This document shows, one piece after another, positions 46,880 to 58,720 of a stretch of DNA of 64,000 nt. Numbering within the stretch: the first letter of the stretch is position 1; each line of letters starts with the position of its first letter. The notes under the pieces are model-generated. The model saw only the letters and a program-made list of their open reading frames with translations, did no database searches and was not told the origin of the DNA. Source of the DNA: Gnetum montanum (Eukaryota > Streptophyta > Gnetopsida > Gnetales > Gnetaceae); NCBI GenBank assembly GCA_015680685.1, contig MNCI01017783.1, positions 80,576 to 144,575 on the forward strand, read 5' to 3'. A program made the translations under genes and the position numbers.

Positions 46880-48260
46880 AAGCAAGGTTGTCCACCAACA
46901 GAGGTAGTATGAGCACTGGCTAATCTAAGCTCATGGAAAGGTCTAGTTTGTTAGACGTTGACCAGTAGTTTTCTATCTGGGCTCTCAGGTTTGTATATCA
47001 TCATGGCCCTTGATGGAAAAGTTGCATGAATGACATAAGATCCTTCCCACAACGTTTGAAATTTTGTACGTTGTGGCACATATGTGGGATTCTAGTACAA
47101 AACTTTATCTCCCAATTGATATTTAACTTTCCTAATTCTTAGGTCATGACGTTTTCTATTGAAGGCATTTTGCAATTTGTTAGATGACAGGGTGGCCAAT
47201 CAGTTCTCATCTACCAAGTTAAGGATCATTAATCATTGTTTTTGTGCTAAATTGAGATCAAGGTTGAGGTCACATGCCATGGATAATGTATGAAGATCAG
47301 TTTGAATAGGAAGCATTGGTAATTTACCATACACTAACTCATAGGGAGAGTAGCCTATAGGGAGTTTCCATGTGGAGTAGTATGCCCAAAGAGAATCATT
47401 TAGCTGAGTACTCCAGTCTCACCTATACTTGCTAATTTTTCTTGTCAATATTTTTGTAATCTCCTTGTTGGTGACTTTGGCTTAACTGTTCACTTGGGGG
47501 TGATATGGTGTAGTCAGTTTGTGCTCAACCCCTAAGTGTTGCATTAATTTTCAAAAAGTTGCACCTATGAAGTGTGTACCACTATCTGAAATAAGTGCAC
47601 AAGGCACACCAAACCTATTTACAATTTGTTGTTGAATAAATCATGTAGCTGTAGATGATGTACAATGCTTAACAACAACTTCTTTTGCCCATTTTGTAAG
47701 GTAATCAATGGCAACATTAATATAAGCTTTTCCATTGGACATTGGTGTAATTGGCCCCATAAAATCAATTCCCCAAATGTCGAATGGTTCTAATGGTTGA
47801 ATCCATTGTTGTGGATCCTCCATTCTAGTACTCATCCCCCCATCATGTTGATAGCACTCAAAAGATTGGACAAAATGATGGACGTCTCGGAACAATGTAG
47901 GCCAATAATATCCTGCAAGCAAGATCTTAATGGCTATTCATCTCCTAGCATAATGACCCCCACAAGGACCCTCATGAGCACCTTGGAGAACTCACAGTTG
48001 ATCTACATCTGGAACACACCATCAGACCAAGCCATCAGGACATACTTTGTAAAGTTGCCCATTGATTTCCATAAAATACTTGGCTTGGTAAAGAAACTGT
48101 TGTTTCTTTTTAGCGTAAAACCCTTGTGGTGTTTTTTGTGTAAGGAGATAGGTGAGAATGCTACTATACCAATTTGTCTCCATGGTTATTTGATTACTCA
48201 CTACACCTGCAAAGAGGAGTTCATATGGGAAAGAATCAGAAATTGGATACTTATCCTCTT
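46880..48260 (-). pseudogene. integrase of element B
   Basis: Zinc region with LLAGYYWPTLFRDVHHF and FECYQHDGG (47922-47830), core with IWGIDFMGPI, NVAIDYLTKWAK (open 47922-47641) and then ISDSGTHF (near 47585), keeping the first two catalytic Asp residues; C-terminal LNDSLWAYYSTWKLPIGYSP (near 47390) and a GPY/F-like end near 47050. Integrase inserts element DNA into the genome. Stops after 47640 break it. It ends about where the A/D deletion has its right breakpoint. Confidence 0.82.
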
Positions 48261-48299
48261 TGTTGTCCCATCGCAACCAAGATAAATGATTAGCAACTA

Positions 48300-49780
48300 C
48301 GTTCTTGGTGCCTTTACGATCGATCATCATAAGATCAAACTCTTGTAAGAGTACAAGCCATCGTATGATGCAAGGTCTTACCATCAGTTTATTCATTAGG
48401 AACCTTATTACACTATTATCTGTGTGTACGAATACCTTATAGCCTAAGACATAGTGCCTAATTTTTTCTAGTACAAACACTACAATCATTAATTCCTTTT
48501 CTATTGTAGTGTAGTTAAGTTGTGCACTAGCGATACTTCTACTTGCATAGTGGATGTAATAAGGATGTTTTTGATCATTTAACTATGTAAGTATAGCTCC
48601 TAAAGCATAGTTGGATGCATCAGTCATTATGTGGAATGGTCTGGACCAGTCAAGAGCTTGTAGAATAGGTGTTTCTACTAGCTTTTATTTCAGAGTTTGG
48701 AAAGCTAGTTCGCATTCCCTAGTCCATTCGAAAGGTACGTCATTTTTTGTTAATTCAACCAATGATTTTGAAACCTTAGAAAAGTTCTTAATAAAGCATT
48801 TTTAGTAGCCAATGTGTCTAAGGAATGACTGAATATCTTTTACAGTTTCTAGTTGATGGGTAATTCCTTGGAAAACTTTGATCTTTTTAGAGTCTACCTT
48901 TATCCCTTTTTGTAAGATATTATGCCTTAATACTACACCTTCTTGGACCATTAAATGGCTTTTTTGCCAATTGAGCCTTAAATTGGTTTCTACACATCAT
49001 TTTAATACTTTCTCTAACTAGTCCAAGGCTTGATCAAAGTTTGCTCCGTAGGTGGACAAGTCATCCATGAAGACCTCCATACTATTACCTATCTACTATT
49101 GGAATATTCTTAGAACTAATCATTGAAATGTTGCAGGGGCATTGCATAAGCCAAACGACATCTGTTTGTATGAAAATGTTCCCCAGGGATTGGCGAACAT
49201 AGTCTTGGCTTGGTCTTCTGGGGCTATTTGTATTTCGTTGTACCAATTGTACCCATCTAGAAAACTATAGTAGTGATGCCCTGTGATGGTGTCTAAGACT
49301 TGGTCAAGGAATGGCAATGGAGAGTGGTCCTTGAATGTTGCCATGTTTAGTAGCCTGAAATCTATGCACACCCTCCATTTGCCTTCCTTTTTAGGCACAA
49401 TAACTAAGGAACTAACCCATTCTCTATCAACAATGGGATAGATGAACCTAGCTTTTAGAAGCTATTCAATTTCTTACTTAACTACTTGCTTAAGCTTTGG
49501 GTTCAATCATCTCTATGGTTGTCTTTGAGGCTTCATGGAGGGGTCAGTGTAAATTCTATGTTGGCATATCCTAGGATCTATTCTAGTTAATTCGGGATAT
49601 GACAAAGTGAAGGCTTTCAGCCATTTATTTATCACTTTCAACAGTCTTTCTTTTTGTTGAGGAGCAAGCTTCGCATTAATAATTATTGATTTTCCATTTT
49701 TAAGAAATGTGTATTCCATACTTGTGGGTAATGGTTTTAGCTTAAGGGGCTCTTGCTTAAACTTATTAGGGATTTCCAAC
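48300..49780 (-). pseudogene. reverse transcriptase and RNase H of element B
   Basis: Linker open at 49779-49513 (IPNKFKQEPLKLKPLP...), RT open at 49398-49120 with KKEGKWRVCIDFRLLN, YYSFLDGYNWYNEIQIAPEDQ and FGLCNAPATFQ, then VFMDDLSTYGANFDQALD near 49070. RNase H end at 48489-48280: YKVFVHTDNS, RWLVLLQEFDL, VVANHLSWLRWD. The catalytic motifs are kept, the frames are broken. FMDD with LLQEFDL fits the Athila/Tat-like branch. Confidence 0.88.
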
Positions 49781-49941
49781 TTGCCCCAGTTGATATTTTA
49801 TAGGTCAAGAATTGGAAGTTGCCAATGGACTTACTCTAATGTATCTATGCTATCGATGTAAGTGCAAGTCAAACCCTCAGTTGGTTCCATGCATATAGTT
49901 GAATTGCTCTCTTGATTAGCTATCATCTATTGAGTGCCTTC

Positions 49942-50490
49942 CTATCTTGTGGCTACTGCATATAGGCATCTTTGTATATTAGTCACTTGTGCACACTGGT
50001 TGCATGCAGGCAATGTTAAACGTTGTACAAACCATGAATTCTGCACACAATTACACCCTGTGTCACTGTATGCAATGCATGAAACTTTCTTCTTCTCAAT
50101 CTTTCCAAATGTATTTTCCTTTGATATTTCTAGGGAAAGATCATGGAATCCTAGGTGCATGTCAACTGTGCTTAGCCATGCTCTTCTTCTTATGATTGAG
50201 AAGTCCCCTTTACCGTTGTTCACTTGAATCACTAGGAAGTTGGCTAGATATGACCACTCATAAATAGTGGTGACAATGTCCTCCACTAGTCCCAACGGGA
50301 CAATGATGGACTGGTTGGCCAACTCTAATCGAATGTTACTCTTTTTTAGTGAAGGAAGGTCCCAGGCCTTGTACATTTCTTGAGAAATTAGGTTGACACT
50401 AGAACCTGAATCTAAAAGAGCATTGCACGGTTCATTTCTAGTGATTTGTAGATATATCAGAGGAATCTTAGGATCAAATAATTTCCTAGG
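49942..50490 (-). pseudogene. retropepsin (protease) of element B
   Basis: LIYLQITRNEPCNALLDSGS (50470-50410) has the intact catalytic DSG, the only one among the A, B, D and E proteases. Then PLGLVEDIVTTIYEWSY and AWLSTVD in a frame open from 50376 to 49942. Gag lies directly upstream in the same polyprotein. A stop after 49942 separates it from the RT linker. Confidence 0.82.
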
Positions 50491-53070
50491 AAGATGGCCA
50501 GCTTTTATCTAATCAGTGACAGCATGAGTTAACATGACCGTATGCGTTGAGCATGCTTTTTGGGTTGAAGGGAGCTCTGAAGCTTTAAGTGATAGTGAGG
50601 TGGTTGAAGAATTAGCCTCTTGTGTTTACAAGGGCTTAGTTGGACTGTTGGTTCTAAAGAAAGGTCTTTTCTTCATGCAGTTGTCAGAACCAATAGTAGG
50701 TTAAGGGTTAACAGCCCTTGTGGCATTACATTGCTATGGATGGGTAGGGATTTCACCCTACATAGCTAGAGCAAATGGTAATGGAGTTAAGGGTGGAAGA
50801 GGTGCAGTTGGATGAGAAGGATGGTATGTTTATGGAACATCACCCCTAGGAGAAGGAGTCCTATAATACTCATGAGCTTGGTAGTGAGGTTGAGGAGTAA
50901 CGTGACCAATAGAGTCACATGGAGAGATTGCCTGCTACACATAATATCCATATGGGTTAGGTTGTTGGTAAGGATACTGTTGCCTTGGTGGTGGCATTCC
51001 CCATGATTGTGGATACTACTATTGTTGATATTGCTCGATTGGTTGTGGTGGAGTTCCACTTGGGTAATACGTTAAGGGTTGGTGTAACTGTCTTGAGTTA
51101 TCTTGAGGATAAGGTAACCTTCGGGGTGTTTACCTTTTGTTTAATTGTGGGTTAAGTGCATACATCCCAAACTCCTGCAGATGTGAGATTACAGGGCAAC
51201 ATCCCTTAGGATGGTCATATTGGCATATCTTGCATCCACTATCATTGTCTTCATTCGAATCCACAACCTCTTTGATAATGAAAACTTTTCCCTTACCCTT
51301 GTTACATGCATGTTTAGTTTCTATCTTTTCTCTTTTTTCGTGATCACTACCTTACTCACTAGACTCCTCTACTATTTTAAGAACAGTTTGAAATCTATTA
51401 TCTAGGGAATCCCACATTTGATCTACCTTTGCTAATACTTCCAATGCTAATTTTTGGATAGGCATGATTTTCCTATTCACCATCTCTTCGAATGGTGACT
51501 CTTCTTCATCTTCATAGAATCTTACTCCCTTCTTTCAGAGGGAATGATCTTTCTTATATTCCTCCACACTCTCTCTTTTCCTTAGCTCACCTTCTTCTTT
51601 AGCAACTTGCTCTAATAATCTTTGAACTTCATGGGTCGTAAGTTTAGATAGCCTCCCTTGGGCATACGTCCCAAGGATTCTTCACGTTTCATGCCTAAGC
51701 CAATCTACGAGATGGCATAGTTGATCCCTCTGCAAATAACCATGGCCAAGACAACTATGTAATAGTGCATAATAGTGGCCCATGTTAACATCCAAGGGTT
51801 CATAACCTCTTTGTTTCTAGCCTTGGATTTGCTTTCATAGGTTGGACACTTGGGAGTATGTTTGGTACTTATCATTGAACAATTCTAACATGGTACTCCA
51901 CCTACGAATGGATTCTAGTCTTAAGGACTAGTACCAACTCTCCACTTCTTTGACTAGTATCCATGGGAACAACTTAAGTTTTTGCCATTTGCTTTCTATG
52001 TTTTGTAAGGCACATGCATCATGAAATTCTTGTAGATGATTTTGAGGATCAGTGTTGTACCCCCCTTCAAATTGTGGGATGTTGTTCATGTCTAATCTCT
52101 TGATCCTACTATCTTTTTGATGCCTTGCTAGGATTCTAATAGCCTCAATTATGTCTAGCATACTTCAAGTAGCAAGTAGGGGTTCATCGTGATCATCTCG
52201 TCTGTGGCATATATGATGCCTATGTTGTTCCCTACTCTCCCTTCTTGCACGGTGTGTTTCTCTAGAGTGCCCTTCTTCCCTTTCTTGACTATTTTGTCTA
52301 TGACTCCCATTTCACCTACCCTTATCCTCATGCTCTTTTTCCTTATGACTATGTCCAGATCTTGAAGGAGAGGGTGAAGGAGATGATGAAGGTGAAGAAG
52401 AAGGAGGATAGTCACCATGTTGGTGCCTGCTTCCTTCTCTTCAGTGGTCATGACCACAATTGCAATTACAATCGGAATGTCCATCTTTGTCATGTGTTCA
52501 TGTTCCTTTTTCAATCCTTTTATGTCCATCGATACCAGAATCTGGGTTATGGATAGTTGAATAAAGATTCTAATACACAACCCCTTGACCGAAGTCAACG
52601 GGAGGAACATCATTGTGTGGGCGACTACCTAAGGCAAGTTCACCACCCTTATTTTTGCTTAGGACATGTGGGACGTCCTATGAAAACTTTTCCTTCATGG
52701 ATTCATGGCATCTCTCCTATTGCAAATCCCTTTGACACTATGCCTCCATGGGTCAATACTCTCTCAAGTCATAATCATGCACAATGTACTCTACCTATAA
52801 TTGTTGCATGCCAATTTGTGTGAGATCACAAATAAGCATGCCCGGGACAAAGCGATCATGAGGTAACACTATGTTACATTCTAAATCTTGCCAACACAAT
52901 TTTTCATCCTGGTAGAGGATAAAGGTAAAGTTTGGTACATATTCATTGGGATGAACATATACCACACGAAACTGTTGAGGTACTAGCGGATTATCATGTG
53001 TACTATGCCTTCAATTGTTCCCTATATCAGACCTAGGCGATGAAACACTTTCGTACGAAGAAGGAGACAT
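50491..53070 (-). pseudogene. gag of element B
   Basis: ATG at 53070-53068 (MSPSSYESVSSPRSD). N-terminal module with VYVHPNEYVPNFTFIL; Arg/His-rich linker; gag core (52161-51928 open: RILARHQKDSRIKRLDMNNI, NHLQEFHDACALQNI); charged region; zinc-knuckle-like CKICQYDHPKGCC at 51234-51196, intact (CX2CX3HX3C); and a Pro/Gln-rich tail with LPYPQDN and YYPSGTPPQP (51130-51050). Stops and shifts throughout. Confidence 0.85.
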
Positions 53071-53188
53071 GATTGTCTATTTACTATGCAATGTATTATT
53101 ATTTATTATTTTTCTTTAACCAACCCCAAGGTTTCATTCCAATGATATGAAAGATTTCCTATGTTTTGGTTAACACACAAATAACGAA

Positions 53189-53208
53189 GTCCCCGACAAC
53201 GGTGCCAA
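53189..53208 (-). other. primer binding site of element B (tRNA-Asp)
   Basis: Minus strand TTGGCACCGTTGTCGGGGAC next to the 5' LTR, two mismatches to the tRNA-Asp complement. Confidence 0.85.
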
Positions 53209-54012
53209 TGATGAGCGGTGAGGTATCCCTATGCTCAACCATGCGAATACGAGCATCCATGCACAATTTGGTCAAATTCCAAGGACTAAGTGGTTATGCG
53301 CCTTTGTGGAACAAGAATGGGTTGATCAATTGTTGTCTTCCCAAGCTTACCTGTATTTCATGATTGTATGGTTAAGTAAACTTGAGGCATATGATTTTTA
53401 TACTTTTTATGTTTTTATGTCCTGCTGCTAATAAGGGAAGAGAGAGATAAATAAATAACTAATTAATTTGAATACTTATTAACTAGGCTCTAACTGATCC
53501 TAACACCAGTATCCATTCTCACTTGCCATACACATCCTAAACAAGTGCAACACTACTGGGATTACCAAACGCTAATCGTTACTGGGTTACCAAGTGTGAC
53601 ACGCATGCTCGAAGTGATCGTACTGTGTGTCCTTGGAGAGTTGTAGGATGAGATAGAATCATTAATTAACTAAGGAAAGCATTAAGAAACAGTAATTAAC
53701 ATTAATTAATCTATTCTGAATGCTGCAAGGTTTATCACAAAGTTTTTCTTTATTGCTGTACACAAGGTGTGCTCAAGTACACAATGCTCGAATAAAGATT
53801 TGTTCACTTTATGACTCCTACTACAGGCACACATAAATAATTCTAACTTTGAGAGGGAGAAAAGGCAAGAGTTTGGGTAAGGGACTAAGACTAACTATGC
53901 AAACCAAGTGCACTCACCTCTTATTTATAGGCAACGAGGCAAGCCACGATATTGTGTACATGATATTGCATGAAAAGCCACGATATCACGTATGTGATAT
54001 CACGACTCATTA
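53209..54012 (-). repeat. 5' LTR of element B
   Basis: 804 bp, TAATGAGTCGTGATATC... to ...CGCTCATCA. The first bases read TA for TG, a point change at the very end. Four degenerate GATATC palindromes at 53946-54005. The U5 contains a doubled motif: actgggattaccaaacgc and actgggttaccaagtg near 53555-53600. Confidence 0.9.
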
Positions 54013-55439
54013 ATAACATTACATCAAATGGAAGATCTATAATTTTCCATGATATTAGGATTGAAACATTAGCTTTTGGTGATAATGTAAATCTAAATTT
54101 TTATCACATTTGTGCCTAGCATTTTTGGCCTATTTTGCTCAATTTTGGCTTAAGTTTGTTAGTTTTCTGTAGGACATATACGCTAAAATTTTACCATTTT
54201 AACCATGTTAGTCTTTCTTGCACTTGAATGGTAGTGTTAGTGGTTAATTTTGTTTGCTTGACATACGTTCTCTACATTTTCAATTGAAAACAAAAATATT
54301 TTTAAAAAGATTTTTCTCGTTACAGTGTTCCAGTTTATGTTTATTGTTGCAAAGTTTTAAGTTTTGTAGTTGATATCTCTTGTTACTATGGCTACTAACT
54401 ATTTGTATGTTTCAATGTCTATAGGCCCTAGGCTATCATGGTGAATATGTATGATATAGAAGATGATCCTCCTCCTCCCCTACAACTTGATCTTGGCAAT
54501 TGTTGAGTTGGTTGTATTTTTTTGTATTTTTGTTGTACTATTATAGCTATTTTTGTTTTGGCTACCATAGCCTTTGAGACTATGTACTATTATTATTATT
54601 TTTGGAGTCATATGTTGCATAGTGCAACTATGGCTATGGGACATGGACATTATTATTTTATTATTTGTCACACAATGTGACTGTGGCTACTATTATGAAC
54701 ATTTTATTTTTATGTCACTTTATATTTTTTATATTTTCTTTTTCAATTTCATCTCATATTTTGTTGCATAAAAGGGCTACGCATTAAGAAAACAAGGTCA
54801 CGAACCAAAGTAAGAATGTAAAACAAGATATAATAAAAAACAAACAAGTGAATGAGTTATGACATATGTGTAAAATAAGTAAAATGAAAATATGAATTTA
54901 CCAATTTTAGGCCTCAAGAAGCCACTAGTTTTAGGCCCTAGCAAGCCTATTTTATTGCCAGTTTTAGGTATTTGTGGGCCACTATGTTGCTAGTTTTAGG
55001 CCTTAGTGGGTTGTAATGTTGTCAGTTTTAGGCCTTAGTAGGTCATGATCTCACTTTTATAGTAAGTATGGGATGATCTCTAAAGAGCATATAAGGATAA
55101 CAAAAGCAATGAAACATGATACAAGGTTGCAAAGATGAGCAAACAACGATTGATAAAATAAGGAATTAGACATTTATTGTGAACTTGTTGTTTGATCTTT
55201 GATAGATCAAAGAATCTCCTCTACACAATTCTATGCTCATCATCTCTCTTTTTTAGCATGGTAAGCTATAGATATTTTTGTTGGTCACCCCATGTTGTAG
55301 AGTTGGTGTTGCTAGCATCACTATTGTTCTTATTATTGGCCCCAGTCTAAGTACCAAGAGTTTCTTCTTAAAACTCCACCTCTAAACCTCAATCAATGTT
55401 GACATAGTTAACTAATGGTAGCAACACATTGTCTCCACG
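54013..55439. other. no gene recognised, AT-rich DNA
   Basis: Starts with the right target copy of B. Includes a Tyr/Ile-coding-looking but unsupported stretch at 54440-54770 and a minisatellite at 54904-55050. Confidence 0.5.
54904..55050. repeat. minisatellite, about 32-bp unit
   Basis: Five degenerate copies beginning ttttaggccttagtgggt and ending in gttg.cag or similar. Confidence 0.75.
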
Positions 55440-57640
55440 AATAACAATTTCACCACCCTCATATGGTAGGTGAATCTCCTAATGTATAGGAGATGAGACC
55501 ACCCCAAAGCTTTTCTAACCATAGTCTTTCCAGGATTAAGTTAAAATTGGGTATCTCTATGACTACTAGGAAGTTGGTGGATGTGGGAAACTATTATCTG
55601 ACTATGAAATCCATTGAGATAGAACCTCAAACTACTACTTGTGATTCATTGAATGACTTGAGCATGGATGTAGAGGTTTGTTGAATGTTCTCGGTTAACC
55701 CTAGTTTCTCAACAATGATGTATGATATTACATTGGTTGCCATCCCATCATCCACATGGACATGATTAATATTATATCTACCAACATGTATGATAATGAG
55801 GATTGGAGCAAATAGAACTTCTCCATTTTGTGAGTTAGTCTTCACTTCATTATCATGAAAGATGAGCATGGGTTGATGTTCATTTTCTTTAAGTAAATCT
55901 TGCTTAATGACAGAGTAAATGAACTCTTTATTAGTAGGCATGTCTCCACTTACATGGACAAAAGTTAACACTTGAGCTAGTGCATCCCTTTGAGAAAGAG
56001 AAGTTATGACTAAGCCATATAGATTCAACAACATGTTATTTTGTTTAAGAGACTATTTGGCTTGTTCCATTATTGTGAGGAAATTCTTTCCTTTGGTGTG
56101 TGATGTTTTAGCCTTGGTGATCTTGATTTCCTCTATCCTTCCTAGAGTTTTTGGCTCATGTTTCAATATAGGTGCATTCGGTCTCTTGCCCATGCGTGTA
56201 GCTAATCTTGGTGTAGGATTTGATGGTTTAGATTCTTTCAAAGCCTTTCATTGTTAGCTACCGTCAATGGGCTTCATTGTTGGTTTGGTGAGAGGCTGTT
56301 TTCATCACCATTGCAATGATGGCTTCTGGCTAACCATAGAGTTATTGGCTACTATAGGTAGGATTTGATCATGGGTTATTGTAGGTTTTCTTGTAGATGA
56401 TAGAGGGACCCTAATAATGAATTTTTATCTTGCTTTAAGTTATGATGTTGTTTTCATTGAAGGTGAGATACATACGATGAAAGGTTTCTTAGGGGCTAGT
56501 GGTGGTGATAACTATATAACAAAGGGATTTCTAGGCTTTGTGTTTTGGGGCCAAGGTGGTACCTAGATAACAAATAATTCTCTAGGAGGATTAGATCATT
56601 TGGTTTTTATGAATGAGGCTACAATATAGGAGCTATTATTGGTGTTTGAAGATTTGGGTTCATTCAACACTAGCTCTCCATAGTCAATCATCTTCTAGAT
56701 ATCATCTTTCAATGCTAAGCATAAGTCAATATCATGACCATCCATTTGATGATAATGCCAAAACCTATCAATTCTAAAGTACTTTGATAGCCTCATGTCA
56801 TCTTTGGTTGTTATCATTGGATCTCTACCTATGTCACAAAGACGATTGTACCTCTTACAAGCTTCCTTAGATAATTGCTTATGTTATATACAATTGTTTT
56901 AAAGAAACTATTATAATAGATCAAAGGGATTCATGGGAAATCTTGTGTACTTCATTCTATCCTTTTTCCCAAAGTTTGGTCTTGGATTATTAGGAGCATA
57001 TGAAGTGCATGATTGTAATGAGTTAGAAGATGTGTTACATGGTAGTGATCCCTGCCTTTCTATTTGTTTTGTCTCTTTTGTTACTGCAACCACAATTTTC
57101 TATTCTTACCTATTTTTATCCTTATCCCTCCTTGTATGTTGGTTTTTATAGCCTATGTAGGCAAGATCATTGCTAGCCTCAGTTGCTTCCTCAATGTTTT
57201 TAGTTTGCAAAAAAAACTTGTCGTAGTAATCAATGCTCTAAGTAATAGAGCTTTAACTTGATAAAGTCATTTATTAATCCTTGTAAATGGTCAACATCTG
57301 GGTTTTAGAGATAGATTCTAGAATCTTATTAAGCATTTAATTCCATCTTTGAATGAACCTTTGAACTAGTTCAAGAAACCCCTATCTCACCTTCATCATT
57401 TGGTTTAACATGGAATCCTTGATTAATAGGCTCCAACACTCCCATAGCTAGATTATTATTCCTCATCATTCCATCCACTTGGTAGAGAAACTTCTTCATC
57501 ATCATTCAAATGTGAATGCTCATCATCTTTACTAGCTGAAATTTGGCTGGGATCTACATTCCTATCTACCTTAGTACTAATCTCATCTAATTAAGCAACC
57601 ATTAGCTAAAAGGTAAACTTCATGCTCTCCATGTCTCTAT
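55440..57640 (-). pseudogene. gag-protease of element I
   Basis: Minus-strand frames downstream of a primer site and LTR. Gag part: acidic start (DDEHSHLNDDEE near 57520), a low-complexity middle, a zinc-binding-like YHQMDGHDIDLC (near 56750) and IQKMIDYGEL, as in plant Tat-type gags. Protease part: open 56034-55627 with VHVDDGMATNVISYIIVEKLGL (DDG at the active site), then a RLWLEKL-type region near 55530. RT would follow, but the sequence after 55440 is not readable. A different lineage from A-E. Confidence 0.6.
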
Positions 57641-57688
57641 TTGAGGCTTGTACCTATTTCTTCTAGGTGCTAATAATCAACCTAATGT

Positions 57689-57700
57689 GTTTCAATACCA
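57689..57700 (-). other. possible primer binding site of element I (tRNA-Met)
   Basis: Minus strand TGGTATTGAAAC, resembling the common TGGTATCAGAGC initiator-Met primer site, at the expected place between an LTR end and gag. Confidence 0.4.
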
Positions 57701-57908
57701 ATAATTCTAGAGCAATTTCACTCCCATAGAAATTAAACTTCAAACCTACTAAATCTAGATATTATAAAAAGATAAATTAATATGCCAGAAAATAAGAAAA
57801 CTAATTATCACCTATTATTAAAACAAAGATTACAACAATGATTTCCCAACCATAAAACATTCAAAACACTCATACACTCAAATGATATTGTAGACCACAC
57901 GACTCTAG
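57701..57908 (-). repeat. LTR type J, copy 3 (truncated 5' LTR of I)
   Basis: Matches 14293-14500 in the same orientation (aaagataaat.aatatgc, actcaaatgatattgtag). The promoter half is missing; the plus-strand copy 2 begins at 57909. Confidence 0.65.
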
Positions 57909-58720
57909 TGTAGAACTATCTCCTTTTTTTTCATTTTCTTCTTTCTAAAAATGATACTTACATGTTTTGGGCTTTGAAAAGATGTCTTGGCTATGAGTTG
58001 AGTCTTCATAGGAGACGTCTTTCACATAATTGGATTGTCTTAGGTGAGATGTATCAACCAAGAGGATATGTCTCATACTTGATGGAGACATCTCCCACAC
58101 ATAGGAGATGTCTCTCTTGAAAGATAGGATTTTATAGAATATAATCTAAAAAACATTAAGATGACCTTTACAACTGGGGAAACTTCTAAGTTAGTAGTTC
58201 CAAACTAGGAAATAACCAAACAAGAAGAGAGAAAGATGGAAATAGCCTAAGATATTCAAGTTGAGCTTGAAGAAAGATTTTTAAAATTTCTTGTATTAGT
58301 TTTTCAATAAATATGAATGTTGTTTTATGTTTGTATCATGATAAGAGGATGATCATGAGTTGATGGGAGTTTGAGACCTATGTGTTGTGGTTGCAACTCC
58401 AAGATCAATTGGGTGTGTATTGGTCTATGTGTTCTTGTAGTCTTACTTGTGAGTTGAGATCTCAATCCTTAATTGTGGGAGAGATTCTCTTATGGTTGTG
58501 ATTTGTATTGAGGATAATAATTATGTGGTTGTAGAGCTTCATGCTTTGCAAGATCATTTGAGTGTGTGAGTGTTTTGGATGTTTTGTGGTTGGGGAACCA
58601 CTATTGTAATCTTCATTTTAGTAATTGAAGATAGCTATTTTTCTTGTTTTCTAACATATTGATTTATCTCTTACCTTTTCAAACCCCATTTTTGATAATC
58701 TTAAAGTTTTTTCAATTCCT
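57909..58720 (+). repeat. LTR type J, copy 2, inverted
   Basis: Starts TGTAGAACTATCTCC and matches the reverse complement of 15220-14330 over nearly its whole length (atgtctc-rich U3, aataaatatgaatgttgttt, cttacttgtgagttgagatct). With copy 3 it makes a head-to-head pair. The right end near 58720 is uncertain; the K gag follows. Confidence 0.65.

Larger units (their letters stand above)
44165..54012 (-). mobile_element. Ty3/gypsy element B, full-length organisation
   Basis: 9848 bp on the minus strand with a perfect 5-bp target duplication ATAAC (44160-44164 and 54013-54017). Order: 5' LTR 54012-53209, tRNA-Asp primer site, gag, protease, RT, RNase H, integrase, 3' noncoding region, polypurine tract GTGGGGGTA (44950-44942) and 3' LTR 44941-44165. 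It keeps the protease DSG, the RT LDGY and FMDD and the integrase DFMG motifs, but has stops and frameshifts in all genes, so this copy is dead. It is the only element here that shows what an autonomous parent of A and D looked like. Confidence 0.93.

Noticed and set aside
57701-58720. Inverted repeat as a foldback transposon
   Set aside because: Each arm is better explained as an LTR of type J next to its own gag.
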